A stretch of 22,421 nt of DNA from JBEBXQ01 sp040391535 (GTDB taxonomy: Bacteria; Bacteroidota; Bacteroidia; Cytophagales; Spirosomataceae), in NCBI GenBank assembly GCA_040391535.1, contig JBEBXQ010000084.1, positions 1 through 22,421 of the forward strand. The letters are read 5' to 3'. Each line of letters opens with the position of its first letter. The first letter of the stretch is position 1. This document shows, one piece after another, positions 1 to 9,330 of this stretch. The position numbers were made by a program, and so were the translations under genes. Below the pieces are notes generated by a model, which saw nothing but the letters and a program-made list of their open reading frames with translations, made no database searches and was not told where the DNA came from.

Positions 1-2
1 TC

Positions 3-2855
3 CTTATTTTCAGCTACATAGGATACATTTCGAAAGAAGTACCGGTAGGAACCCAGCGTACCATTAATGTCAACCTCGAATCAGACTCACGTGGTCTGGA
101 AGAAGTGGTGGTGGTTGGCTATGGTACGCAGAAGAAAGTCAATATGACAGGAGCTGTATCGGCTGTCAATATTGATGAAAAAATCGCAAGCCGCTCGCTG
201 GCCAATGTGTCGTCCGGGTTATCCGGCCTTATTCCCGGTATGGCCGTTACTCAATCGACCGGTATGGCGGGGCGTAACAATGCTTCTCTGGTCATCAGAG
301 GGCTTGGAACCGTCAATAATGCAAGTCCGCTGATCGTAGTTGACGGAATGCCTGATGTTGATATCAACCGTGTCAATATGCACGATATAGAAAGCATTTC
401 GGTACTGAAAGATGCTACCTCTGCATCAGTTTATGGTTCCAGAGCTGCCAACGGCGTTATTCTGATCACGACAAAATCAGGAAAAGGCCAGGAGAAAGCC
501 AGTATCAACTACACAGGGTCTTACGCCGTACAGCGCCCAACCAATATGTATGAGTACATGGACGACTATGCCCGCGCCTTAACTTTGCATCAGCGTGCTG
601 CAGCCGTCAATACCTTACCATCCAATTTCCTGTTCAGAAACGGAACAATTGACCAATGGATGGCCCTCGGCATGATTGATCCTGTCCGGTACCCCAATAC
701 CGACTGGTGGGATATTATTGTCCGTAACGGAGCGGTCCAGAATCATAATTTATCGGCTTCAGGAGGAAATGATAAATCCAATTTCTTTATCTCTCTGGGA
801 ATCATGGACGAAAAAGGGCTTCAGGTCAATAATGATTTCCTTCGTTATAACGCCCGCTTCAACTATGACTATAAGATTAATAAAAGCATGAACGTGGGAG
901 TGAAATTTCAGGGTAACTGGTCTAAACATACCTACGCGCTGGAAGATGGCTTTACCGACGACAACTCTACCAACACCGCCGGTTTTGATATGCAATACGC
1001 TATTGCGGGTATCCTGCCGTATGATCCGTCGACAGGTTATTTCGGCGGGGTGATGGCTTACAATGAAGATCCGCAGGCCTATAACCCGTATACACTCTAT
1101 ATTAACAACCTTAACAGGGCTAACAGACAGGAAGCTAACACCAGCATGTACTGGGACTGGACACCCATAGAAGGACTGACGGCACGTATAGATTACGCGC
1201 TGAATTATTACAATCAGTTCAGATGGAATGCTAATATTCCCAACAGATCCTATAATTTCCAGACCGGTGCCTTTGGCAGCCGCGTATATGTCGGAGAAAA
1301 TGCAGGTGTGGGAAACTATACGAATACCGGATTCAAAACGATGCTTAACGGCCGGTTGAATTATAATAAAACCATTGCCCGCAACCACGAGATCGGTGCC
1401 ATGTTTGTTTACAGTGAAGAATACTGGTATGACCGTTATCAGGGAACATCAAGAAACGACCGTCTGCATCCGTCTCTTCATGAAGTAGATGCGGCTCTGA
1501 CCGACATCCAGTCAACAGGTGGTAATTCAAGCGCAGAAGGACTTCGTTCTTATATCGGCCGTATCAATTATACAGCATTTGACCGCTACTTGTTTGAAGC
1601 CAATTTCCGGTACGACGGATCGTCCAAATTTCTACCCGGAAGCCAGTTCGGATTTTTCCCGTCTGCGGCCATCGGCTGGAGATTTACGGAAGAAAGTTTC
1701 ATCAGTGCCTTTACCGACAAATTCCTCAGCAGTGGTAAACTCCGGGTTTCTTATGGTGGACTGGGTAATAACAGCGGTGTGGGAAGATATGAACAGCAGG
1801 AAACCCTGGCTGCCAGCAATTACATGCTTGGCAGTACGATTTCCAAAGGCTTTGTGAACCGCAAAATGATCAACCGTGATCTCTCCTGGGAAACCACTTC
1901 CGTATTAAATATTGGCCTTGACCTGGGATTCCTGAATCAGCGGCTGACAGCTGAGCTGGATTACTACGACCGCCTCACAACAGGCATGAACCGGCCCTCC
2001 GAAATGTCTCTTTTACTTACCGGTGCCTACGATGCCCCGCGTAAGAATATCGGAGACCTGAGAAACCGGGGTGTAGAAGGAAACCTTACCTGGAAAGACC
2101 GTATCGGGAATGTCAATTACCTGGTTAATCTGAATGCTTCCTACAACGCCACCGTACTGGAAAAATGGAATGAATTTCTGGGCAAAGGATATACCTTCCT
2201 GAATATGCCTTATCATTTCCTTTATACTTATGAAGATACTGGCATTGCCCAGACCTGGGAAGATGTATACAACGCTACACCACAAGGCGCTTCTCCCGGA
2301 GATATACTCAGAAAAGATGTGAACGGTGACGGACGGATCGATGCAAATGATAAAGTGGCAGATGCGAAATACCAGCGCGACCGCCCTACTACCAACTATG
2401 CACTGAATACCAGCTTTTCGTGGAAAGGCTTTGACCTGAATATTCTGTTCCAGGGTGCTTCCGGAAGAAAAACGTACTGGATCAATAACTATAACAATGT
2501 CAATTTCGGTTCGCAGCGGTATGCCTCCACCTGGAATCACTGGAACAACCCATGGAACCACGATAACCGCGAGGGGCTGTGGCCAAGGCTCGCAGGAAAC
2601 GCCAATCGTGAAGAGACTACTTTCTGGCTTGATGATATGAGCTATCTGAGGCTGAAGAATGTACAGTTTGGGTATACAGTCCCTAAGGAAATCCTGAAGA
2701 AAATTGGCCTTGCACATGTACGTCTGTTCGCTTCTTCTGAAAATCTGGCCACTTTCACCAGGTTCAGAGGTCTTGATCCGGAAAAACAGTCCCATGCCAG
2801 TGACATGTATCCTTTGAACAAATCCTATTCAATCGGACTTAATATCGGTATCTAA
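3..2855 (+). CDS. susC: SusC/RagA-type TonB-dependent outer-membrane transporter, 5' end missing
   Basis: Outer-membrane TonB-dependent porin that imports oligosaccharides captured by its SusD partner. The reading frame is open from base 3, so the gene begins before the window. About 950 residues are visible and roughly 100 (signal peptide and most of the carboxypeptidase-regulatory-like domain) are missing compared with usual SusC length. The visible part starts at the end of that domain, followed by the conserved LEEVVVVGYGTQKK segment, a plug domain (VIRGLGTVNNASPLIVVDG, then DIESISVLKDATSASVYGSR) and a long beta-barrel. A calcium-loop-like motif DVNGDGRIDANDK (from 2316), common in SusC barrels, is present. 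The GTG at 105 is internal to the gene and not a start. The stop lies 13 bases before susD, so the two are cotranscribed. The substrate cannot be read from SusC itself. Confidence 0.96.
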   Translation, partial: LIFSYIGYISKEVPVGTQRTINVNLESDSRGLEEVVVVGYGTQKKVNMTGAVSAVNIDEKIASRSLANVSSGLSGLIPGMAVTQSTGMAGRNNASLVIRGLGTVNNASPLIVVDGMPDVDINRVNMHDIESISVLKDATSASVYGSRAANGVILITTKSGKGQEKASINYTGSYAVQRPTNMYEYMDDYARALTLHQRAAAVNTLPSNFLFRNGTIDQWMALGMIDPVRYPNTDWWDIIVRNGAVQNHNLSASGGNDKSNFFISLGIMDEKGLQVNNDFLRYNARFNYDYKINKSMNVGVKFQGNWSKHTYALEDGFTDDNSTNTAGFDMQYAIAGILPYDPSTGYFGGVMAYNEDPQAYNPYTLYINNLNRANRQEANTSMYWDWTPIEGLTARIDYALNYYNQFRWNANIPNRSYNFQTGAFGSRVYVGENAGVGNYTNTGFKTMLNGRLNYNKTIARNHEIGAMFVYSEEYWYDRYQGTSRNDRLHPSLHEVDAALTDIQSTGGNSSAEGLRSYIGRINYTAFDRYLFEANFRYDGSSKFLPGSQFGFFPSAAIGWRFTEESFISAFTDKFLSSGKLRVSYGGLGNNSGVGRYEQQETLAASNYMLGSTISKGFVNRKMINRDLSWETTSVLNIGLDLGFLNQRLTAELDYYDRLTTGMNRPSEMSLLLTGAYDAPRKNIGDLRNRGVEGNLTWKDRIGNVNYLVNLNASYNATVLEKWNEFLGKGYTFLNMPYHFLYTYEDTGIAQTWEDVYNATPQGASPGDILRKDVNGDGRIDANDKVADAKYQRDRPTTNYALNTSFSWKGFDLNILFQGASGRKTYWINNYNNVNFGSQRYASTWNHWNNPWNHDNREGLWPRLAGNANREETTFWLDDMSYLRLKNVQFGYTVPKEILKKIGLAHVRLFASSENLATFTRFRGLDPEKQSHASDMYPLNKSYSIGLNIGI

Positions 2856-2868
2856 ACTCAGTATTGAG

Positions 2869-4704
2869 ATGAAAAATAATATTAAAAGAATCACAATGGC
2901 AGCGCTGACCGGTATTATGCTGACAGCATCTTCCTGTATGCAGGATTTGCTTGATCAGCAACCTACTACCGAACTGGGAGCTGCCGCATTCTGGAAAACA
3001 GAAGCAGACGCAACCTATGCACTCATGGGTGCCTATTCATCCATTCGTCCCTTATTTGACAGGGATTATTACTTCGACGGGCACGGTGAGTATGTCCGTA
3101 CAAGAGGTACCAGTACTACTTCCGGCAATTTGCGGTTGGGAGATGCCTATAACGGCGGCAATTATAATCCTTCGGGATATGGCAGCAGTTTTGATAAAAT
3201 GTACCGCTACCTCTACGGTGGCGTTAACCGTACCAACTATGTCATCGAAAATGTAGAAGCAATGCTGGAAGCCAATCCGTCTTCGGTACAGAACCTGGAG
3301 GCGATTATCGGAGAGGCAAAGTTACTTCGGGGAATGATTTACTTCCGGCTGATCTCTCTTTGGGGAGATGTGCCTTACATAGACCGGATTATCTATGACA
3401 ACAGCGAGGTAAGTGATCTTCCGAGAACTCCCATTACCGAGGTAAAGGATAAAATCCTGGAAGATTTCACGTATGCATTCGAAAAACTCCCGGTCAAAGC
3501 CCCTGCTGTTGGAAGAGCTGCAAAACCGGCTGCTTTGGCTTTCAGAGGAAAATTACATCTCTTCTGGGCATCATGGAACAACTTTGGCTGGCCTGAACTT
3601 ACCACTTTTACACCCAGTGCTTCAAATGCCGCCGATTCTTATGCCGCTGCTGCTGAAGATTTCCGGAAGGTGATTAATGATTACGGACTGGATCTGTTCA
3701 GAGGGGGTGAACCGGGTAATATCGATGAACTCGGTAAAGCGGATATCCTTCCTAATTACTATTACCTGTTTACACCCGTAGCCAACGGTGATCCTGAAAT
3801 GATCATGTCCTTTACTCACGGCGGTACCGGCACAGGCCAGGGCGAAGAGTTAATGCGCGATGTAGCAGGCCGGTCACACGAAGGTTCTCAGTGCTGGGTT
3901 TCTCCACGTTACGAGATTGCTGACCGTTATCAGCAGATCTCTACCGGAGATTTCGCTCCTATGCTTATTCCGATGAACCCTACCACCGCAGGGGCAAGAA
4001 CAGCTGAAAACTCAGCAGTGAATCCGAAGAGTTATCTTGACCGTGATTACCGGATGAAATCTTCCATCATGTGGGATTATGAAGTCAGTGTCGGTATGAT
4101 TTCCCTGCTTTCTACCGGATGGGTACCTTTTATCTATAAGACATGGAACCAGCCTGTGGTGATTGACGGCCAGACCTATACCTCTTACAATACCGATGGC
4201 AGTAATTCAGGCTATGTTTTCCGCAAATTCCTTCGCAACTACGCCGGACAAGGCCGGAGTGACGGGGATTATGCATTCCCGGTGATGCGCCTGGCCGATG
4301 TCTTTCTGATGTATGCAGAAGCAACCAATGAGATCAGCGGACCGCAGGCAGATGCCATTGCACTGATAAACCGTATCCGTCACCGTGGAAACCTTCCAGC
4401 ACTCTCGGCCGAAAAAACAGCCAGTAAGCAAGCCTTCTTTGATGCCATTGAGCAGGAGAGGATTGTAGAATTGCTGGGAGAGGGCCAGCGGGGGTTTGAT
4501 CTTCGCAGATGGAGGGCCATTGAAAGAGTATGGAACCCGCCTTATGGTGAAGGAAAATGGAGAATTGATTCTCATGGTGCCAATCAGACACGTTATTTCC
4601 AGAACGCTTCGGAAAGGGCTTATGAGCAATGTTATATATTCCGTATTCCGCCGGGAGAACGCGATCGTAACCCGAACCTGACCCAGAACACGCCGTGGCT
4701 ATAA
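2869..4704 (+). CDS. susD: SusD/RagB-type glycan-binding lipoprotein
   Basis: Surface lipoprotein that caps the SusC transporter and binds oligosaccharide; 611 residues, a normal SusD length. The N-terminus has a short basic region, a hydrophobic stretch and a lipobox ending in Cys23 (LTASSC), followed by MQDLLDQQPTTELG, typical of mature SusD. The body carries TPR-like helices (for example AKLLRGMIYFRLISLWGDVP), and the C-terminal RagB/SusD region has RLADVFLMYAEATNE and ERIVELLGEGQRGFDLRRW. It follows susC by 13 bases and ends 17 bases before the next lipoprotein start, so it sits in the same transcript. Assignment to the family is firm; ligand specificity is unknown. Confidence 0.96.
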   Translation: MKNNIKRITMAALTGIMLTASSCMQDLLDQQPTTELGAAAFWKTEADATYALMGAYSSIRPLFDRDYYFDGHGEYVRTRGTSTTSGNLRLGDAYNGGNYNPSGYGSSFDKMYRYLYGGVNRTNYVIENVEAMLEANPSSVQNLEAIIGEAKLLRGMIYFRLISLWGDVPYIDRIIYDNSEVSDLPRTPITEVKDKILEDFTYAFEKLPVKAPAVGRAAKPAALAFRGKLHLFWASWNNFGWPELTTFTPSASNAADSYAAAAEDFRKVINDYGLDLFRGGEPGNIDELGKADILPNYYYLFTPVANGDPEMIMSFTHGGTGTGQGEELMRDVAGRSHEGSQCWVSPRYEIADRYQQISTGDFAPMLIPMNPTTAGARTAENSAVNPKSYLDRDYRMKSSIMWDYEVSVGMISLLSTGWVPFIYKTWNQPVVIDGQTYTSYNTDGSNSGYVFRKFLRNYAGQGRSDGDYAFPVMRLADVFLMYAEATNEISGPQADAIALINRIRHRGNLPALSAEKTASKQAFFDAIEQERIVELLGEGQRGFDLRRWRAIERVWNPPYGEGKWRIDSHGANQTRYFQNASERAYEQCYIFRIPPGERDRNPNLTQNTPWL

Positions 4705-4721
4705 TCTTAAAATTCCGAATC

Positions 4722-5129
4722 ATGAAAAAATTCACAAAATACAGCACTTTGATCCTGTTTTTACTGGCACTTGTGAGCGCCTGTAAAAACGATTTCCCGA
4801 TAGATGAAGATGGTCTTTTAATAACAGACCGGGCCGAATGCTACGTCAGTAATTTTGAACTACTGGGTGCCGATTTCCAAACTGTAAGAACCAAAAATCC
4901 GGTTATCGACACTGTTGCACAAACCATTGAGGTGGAGGTCTTTTTTGGCACCGATCTGAAGAATCTCTTTCCTCAGTTTTCGCTGGTTACCGATGCCAAG
5001 CTTGATCCGAAGATCGTCGGGAAGGTCGATTTTTCAGATTTGTCAAATCCGAAAGTATATACAGTGGTGTCCGGTAACAGAAAGGTCAGGAAACCTTACA
5101 CCGTAAAAGTAACTGTGCAACAGCCTTAA
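4722..5129 (+). CDS. Small PUL lipoprotein, DUF5018-like
   Basis: Predicted lipoprotein of 135 residues. The start at 4722 (MKKFTKYS) is chosen over an in-frame upstream start at 4695 because it gives a proper signal peptide, and the upstream one would lie inside the end of susD. The lipobox ends at Cys21 (LLALVSAC) and is followed by KNDFPIDEDG, so probably lipidated and perhaps surface exposed. The rest is beta-rich and ends with NPKVYTVVSGNRKVRKPY and a TVKVTV strand, which resembles the repeat strand of DUF5018/Ig-like domains often found just after SusD. Likely role: an accessory glycan-binding or transporter-associated protein, inferred from position. No enzyme motif is visible. The DUF5018 assignment is from memory of the family pattern and is moderate. 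Confidence 0.8.
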   Translation: MKKFTKYSTLILFLLALVSACKNDFPIDEDGLLITDRAECYVSNFELLGADFQTVRTKNPVIDTVAQTIEVEVFFGTDLKNLFPQFSLVTDAKLDPKIVGKVDFSDLSNPKVYTVVSGNRKVRKPYTVKVTVQQP

Positions 5130-5141
5130 TATCATCCTAAA

Positions 5142-6161
5142 ATGATTTCAAAGATGTTATCAACTATAAATTTCAGCATTAAAAGCGGATTCATCTGCAA
5201 ACTGATGATTCCTGCTGCGCTTCTGCTTCTGAATGCGTGTGAAGAAAAGGAATATGCCATTCCTGAAGCAAAAACAGAATTACAGAATGATGTTCTCAAA
5301 AGAACAACAGGGCCTCACGTTGCCGGGCTTGATATAGAATTTGCCTACGCTATGGCCCTTGGCGTTGATAAAGGCCGGTTGGTTTCCGCTACTGTGGAAG
5401 CATCTGTAGCCGGTGAAGAGGGTACCTATATGGATCCGAAATCGTACTATACCGACGGCAGCGGAGAGGACATTGGTGTTACTGTAGGGGAACCCTCCGT
5501 TACCCAGGGCACCAGGACCAGCGTCCGCTTTGTCGGGGATACATCCGCGGCGACCTTACGGTATTATTACAAAATACCTGAAAGTGCCAAAGGCCAGAAT
5601 GTTTCTTTCAACTTTTCGGCAGAAGCCAGCACCGGAGAAAAGGTAACCTACGCAATGGGTCCTTATAAGATATCCAGAATGGATATGAAACTCGACCTGG
5701 CAGTGAAAGACAGTACTGCCTGTTACATTTCCATTGCTGATATGGCTGTTTATTCCCCTGAAGAAGCTGCTGCCAACCCCGGAAAAGTGGATCTGGTTTA
5801 TCTTTACAGAAATATACCCAATATCACATTTAACCATTCACTGGTTGCGCCATCCGCTCCGGCGGAGTACCTGAGAGGTGTGCAGCTACCTTCCGGTGTG
5901 AATAATTCAGCAAAAATCAGAAAAGTATGGGGACTACGGGATCAGCACCTTGCCCGGATGCAGTTCGGGGTTTTTGTAGACGATCTTGATTTTGAAAAGC
6001 TCAATCTGGCTGCTGAACCTGATTATGCCATTAATCTCAGAGCAGAATCGGGTACATGGGTAGAAACGGCTGATGGTAAATACAGAGCTTATATCTTTGT
6101 CAATTCCGTCAATAATAATGGTAAAAGTGCTGTGATAAGTATCAAAAGATTCGCACTGTAA
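5142..6161 (+). CDS. Surface lipoprotein, DUF4466-like, last gene of the susCD block
   Basis: Predicted lipoprotein of 339 residues. After a longer-than-usual N-terminus the lipobox ends at Cys33 (ALLLLNAC) and is followed by EEKEY, an acidic run typical of the Bacteroidota lipoprotein export signal, so surface exposure is likely. An internal ATG at 5154 would also leave the lipobox intact, so the exact start is uncertain. The mature part (AKTELQNDVLKRTTGP, then LDIEFAYAMALG, and LRYYYKIPESAKG, then GPYKISRMDMKLDL) resembles the DUF4466 family of PUL-encoded Bacteroidota proteins with tandem beta-sandwich domains. A carbohydrate-binding function is inferred from position, not seen. It starts 12 bases after the previous gene and is followed by a strong terminator, closing the transporter and binding-protein transcript. 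Confidence 0.8.
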   Translation: MISKMLSTINFSIKSGFICKLMIPAALLLLNACEEKEYAIPEAKTELQNDVLKRTTGPHVAGLDIEFAYAMALGVDKGRLVSATVEASVAGEEGTYMDPKSYYTDGSGEDIGVTVGEPSVTQGTRTSVRFVGDTSAATLRYYYKIPESAKGQNVSFNFSAEASTGEKVTYAMGPYKISRMDMKLDLAVKDSTACYISIADMAVYSPEEAAANPGKVDLVYLYRNIPNITFNHSLVAPSAPAEYLRGVQLPSGVNNSAKIRKVWGLRDQHLARMQFGVFVDDLDFEKLNLAAEPDYAINLRAESGTWVETADGKYRAYIFVNSVNNNGKSAVISIKRFAL

Positions 6162-6171
6162 CCAAAAACAC

Positions 6172-6210
6172 AACGGGTTGCCGGAATAACAGGCAACCCG
6201 TTTTCATTTT
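6172..6210 (+). terminator. Rho-independent terminator after the susCD block
   Basis: A perfect 11-base-pair stem (6172-6182 with 6192-6202; one arm reads aacgggttgcc), a 9-base loop and a T-rich tail. It lies 10 bases after the stop of the DUF4466-like gene and separates the transporter and binding genes from the lyase genes. Confidence 0.88.
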
Positions 6211-6321
6211 CTGAATACCTTTTAAACCATTTCCGGTAAAAAAGCATACGGATTTGCTTATTACCTTAAATGGTTTTCTGTAATTATCTGCTTCCTGAAC
6301 CTGTTTTAAGCTTCCGATATT

Positions 6322-8220
6322 ATGAAACAAATTTCATTATTGCTTTTAGTATTCCTGTGCTTTCAAAGCTTTGCACAAAGTGCTTATAAAGCCCCCTCCA
6401 GGGCAACGATCAAAGAAAAATTAGCTACAGTCTCTGATCACCCGCGGCTGCTTTTACTGCCCGGTGCTGAAGCGGATTTAAAGCAACAGCTTACCGGCGA
6501 CCCGATTAAAAGAAAGGTACATGAAGCCATCATAAAAGAATCTGAAACGATACTATCCACTCAACCTGTAGAAAGAATTCAGATCGGCCGCAGGCTTCTG
6601 GATAAGTCGCGGGAATGCCTGAGAAGGGTGTTTATGCTTTCTTATGCTTACCGCATGACCAATGATAGCCGTTTCTTACAAAGAGCAGAAAAAGAATTAC
6701 TGGCCGTTTCAGGGTTTTCAGACTGGAATCCTTCACACTTTCTTGATGTGGCCGAAATGACCATGGCAGTAGCTATCGGATACGACTGGCTTTATCACCA
6801 ACTCTCTGAAAATTCACGCAAAATAATCAGAACCGCCATTATTGAAAAAGGAATCAACCCTTCTCTCGATGCGCGAAACAATAATTTCCTGAAGGTTGAG
6901 AACAACTGGAATCAGGTCTGTAATGCAGGTATGACATTCGGTGCACTCGCCATTGCCGAGAACGAGACAGAACTGGCAACGGATATCATCACAAGAGCAT
7001 TTGAAACCATCCCTACCTCCATGAACCCCTATGCTCCTGACGGCGGTTATCCTGAAGGGTACGGGTACTGGGAATACGGCACTTCCTTTAATGTCCTGTT
7101 TATAGATGCTGTTGAAAAGACATTAGGCTCTTCTTTCGGACTGGATCAGATTGATGGTTTCTTACAAACCGCCGGTTTCCTGCAAAATATGATCGGGCCA
7201 GCCGGAAAAGTGTATAACTGGGGCGACAGCGGACTGAATGCCGGATTAAGTGCCGCTTCTTTCTGGTTCGCCGGAAAAAACAATGATCCTTCTGTCTTAT
7301 GGATGCAAAAGAAAATCGTGGAAAACCTGCCGGCCGGTGCTGTCAGAAACCGCATTCTGCCTGCTATGCTTATCTGGTCTGCTCATGTCGATCTGAGTAA
7401 AATCAGACAGCCGCAAAAGAAAATATGGGTCGGACAGGGAGACAGTCCTGTTGCCCTGATGCGAAGCGACTGGTCTTCTCCGGAAGCTGTTTATGTAGGT
7501 CTTAAAGCCGGATCAGCCAATGTAAATCATGCCCACATGGATGCAGGCTCGTTCATCATTGATGCGCTGGGTGAACGATGGGCAATGGATTTCGGTATGC
7601 AGGATTACCATTCTCTGGAAACCAAAGGCGTGAAGCTCTGGGGAAGAACACAGGATGCGCAACGCTGGGATATTTTCCGGTACAATAACCGCGTACACAA
7701 TACTTTAACCATTGATGATCAGCTGCATAATGCCAAAGGATATGCCAGCATCAACAGCTGGTCTGATCGGGATAACTTTCTGGCTGCGGTTACGGATCTT
7801 TCTGACATTTTCCTGCCCGGCCAGTTGCAGTCAGCCAGCCGTGGTATCGCTCTGGTTGAAAATAACAGTGTTATGGTCAGAGATGAAGTTACACCTGCCA
7901 AAGACATTACTTTACGATGGACACTGCTGACACCGGCTGAAGCGGCAATTGTTTCTGATAAAACCATTGAATTAAGTCAGAACGGTAAAAAGCTGTACCT
8001 GACCTTTGACGCAGACATAAAGCTAACCCTTAAAACATGGCCCACCACACCCGTCAGGGATTATGATGCTCCCAATCCCGGCACACAACTGGTTGGATTT
8101 GAAGCACAGATTCCGGCTGGTAAGTCCGTCAGCATGAATGCTGTTTTCTCCACAGACCCAAAGAAAACAATCAAAACCACTGCCTTAAAATCATGGCCGG
8201 TCAATCATCAGGCCAGGTAA
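6322..8220 (+). CDS. Secreted heparinase II/III-family polysaccharide lyase
   Basis: Predicted lyase of 632 residues that cleaves uronic-acid-containing polysaccharide by beta-elimination. A signal peptide (MKQISLLLLVFLCFQSFAQ) precedes an alpha/alpha-toroid domain and a C-terminal beta-sandwich, the architecture of heparinase II/III-like lyases. Motifs in family-typical places: NNWNQV at 194-199 (candidate Asn that neutralises the uronate), DGGYPEGYGYWEYG at 240-253 (candidate catalytic Tyr) and NVNHAHMDAG at 400-409, with the metal-site/catalytic His in the HAHMD block. These are shared across PL12, PL15, PL17, PL21 and PL33, so the exact family and substrate are not decided. No lipobox and no type IX C-terminal domain, so probably periplasmic. 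First gene after the terminator; the next gene starts 19 bases on. No convincing promoter consensus was seen in 6211-6321. Confidence 0.88.
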   Translation: MKQISLLLLVFLCFQSFAQSAYKAPSRATIKEKLATVSDHPRLLLLPGAEADLKQQLTGDPIKRKVHEAIIKESETILSTQPVERIQIGRRLLDKSRECLRRVFMLSYAYRMTNDSRFLQRAEKELLAVSGFSDWNPSHFLDVAEMTMAVAIGYDWLYHQLSENSRKIIRTAIIEKGINPSLDARNNNFLKVENNWNQVCNAGMTFGALAIAENETELATDIITRAFETIPTSMNPYAPDGGYPEGYGYWEYGTSFNVLFIDAVEKTLGSSFGLDQIDGFLQTAGFLQNMIGPAGKVYNWGDSGLNAGLSAASFWFAGKNNDPSVLWMQKKIVENLPAGAVRNRILPAMLIWSAHVDLSKIRQPQKKIWVGQGDSPVALMRSDWSSPEAVYVGLKAGSANVNHAHMDAGSFIIDALGERWAMDFGMQDYHSLETKGVKLWGRTQDAQRWDIFRYNNRVHNTLTIDDQLHNAKGYASINSWSDRDNFLAAVTDLSDIFLPGQLQSASRGIALVENNSVMVRDEVTPAKDITLRWTLLTPAEAAIVSDKTIELSQNGKKLYLTFDADIKLTLKTWPTTPVRDYDAPNPGTQLVGFEAQIPAGKSVSMNAVFSTDPKKTIKTTALKSWPVNHQAR

Positions 8221-8239
8221 CCAAAACCATTCCTTACCT

Positions 8240-9322
8240 ATGAAAATCCCTTTCAGCATATATCTCCTACCCTGCCTGATACTCTGTGTTCTGGCTCCGC
8301 ATACAAGCCTGGCACAAAAAGGCGGTATGCATCCGCAAACCCAGATTGATTTTGTAAAGCAACAACTCAAAAATAAGGACGCCCGCTATACGGCAGCTTA
8401 TCAGCAGTTAATACAATATGCAACCGATGCCGGAAACCATCCTGATCACGCTTTGGATGATTTCAATGTACCGGGTTATTATACCGACGCCCAGGGGCAC
8501 CGTACCAACTCGCAGTCCCTGCAGTCTGATGCATTCGATGCCTATGCATCTGCCCTTGCTTACCGCTTAACCGGGGAAAAGAAATATGCAGTTGAAGCGC
8601 TCAGATTTATGAATGCCTGGGCTTATAAGAATGAGAAATATTCCAATGCCGACGGCTCCCTTGTAATGGCATATTCCGGCACTGCGATGGTAATGGCCGG
8701 TGATTTACTTAAAAACAGTAAAGAATGGAAGAAGACAGACAGAGCGCAATTTGAATTATGGCTGAGGAACGTTTACCGCAAGGCCTGTAATGAAATCAGG
8801 AACCGCCAGAACAACTGGGCTGACTGGGGCCGGCTGGGGTCTATCCTTACCGCTGCATTTCTGAATGATTCAGGAGAAATTCAGGAAAACATCCGGCTGA
8901 TCAAAAGTGATTTATTCGATAAAATTGCTGACGATGCATCTATGCCACACGAAACAAAGCGCGGTAATAACGGCATCTGGTATACTTATTTTTCTCTGGC
9001 CCCTATAACAGCGGCCTGCTGGATCGCCTACCAGTCAACCGGAGAAAACCTTTTTACGTTACAGCAGGGCACCCGCTCTTTAAAATCAGCGATGGATTAC
9101 CTGTATTACTATAATCTGCATCCTGACGAATGGACCTGGTTTGACGGACCGCGCCAGGGTACCCCCGATAAATGGCCCGGTGCATTGTTTGAAGCCATGT
9201 CGGATATTTATAATGAGCAGAAATTCTCGGACTATGTCCGGCCAGGTCGTCCGGTGATTTACAATATCCATCATTTTGCCTGGGTATTTCCGACTTTAAT
9301 GCCCGTTCAATTCAATTATTGA
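8240..9322 (+). CDS. Secreted alginate-lyase-like polysaccharide lyase (PL5/PL38-type)
   Basis: Predicted 360-residue lyase with a signal peptide ending near SLAQ (residue 26) and a single alpha/alpha-barrel of the alginate_lyase type, close to the usual length for single-domain enzymes of this fold. Visible motifs: NNWADWGR at 191-198, matching the conserved Asn-Asn-Trp/His block that binds the uronate carboxyl, and PHETKRGNNGIWYTY at 236-250, holding the His, Arg and Tyr expected for catalysis. Related families act on alginate, glucuronan or similar polyuronates (PL5, PL38), and the choice cannot be made by eye. It sits 19 bases after the heparinase-type gene and 8 bases before the PL8-type gene. 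It may act on oligosaccharides released by the other lyases; that order is inference. Confidence 0.82.
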   Translation: MKIPFSIYLLPCLILCVLAPHTSLAQKGGMHPQTQIDFVKQQLKNKDARYTAAYQQLIQYATDAGNHPDHALDDFNVPGYYTDAQGHRTNSQSLQSDAFDAYASALAYRLTGEKKYAVEALRFMNAWAYKNEKYSNADGSLVMAYSGTAMVMAGDLLKNSKEWKKTDRAQFELWLRNVYRKACNEIRNRQNNWADWGRLGSILTAAFLNDSGEIQENIRLIKSDLFDKIADDASMPHETKRGNNGIWYTYFSLAPITAACWIAYQSTGENLFTLQQGTRSLKSAMDYLYYYNLHPDEWTWFDGPRQGTPDKWPGALFEAMSDIYNEQKFSDYVRPGRPVIYNIHHFAWVFPTLMPVQFNY

Positions 9323-9330
9323 TTTACATT

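Noticed and set aside
105..107. GTG as the start of SusC
   Set aside because: The frame is open to the left edge and the upstream residues match the conserved end of the SusC N-terminal domain.
759..1388. 209-codon frame on the - strand inside the SusC gene
   Set aside because: It lies antisense in the frame shadow of a strongly supported SusC gene and has no recognisable domain.
2013..2795. 260-codon frame on the - strand inside the SusC gene
   Set aside because: Shadow of SusC codon usage; no motif, signal or initiation context.
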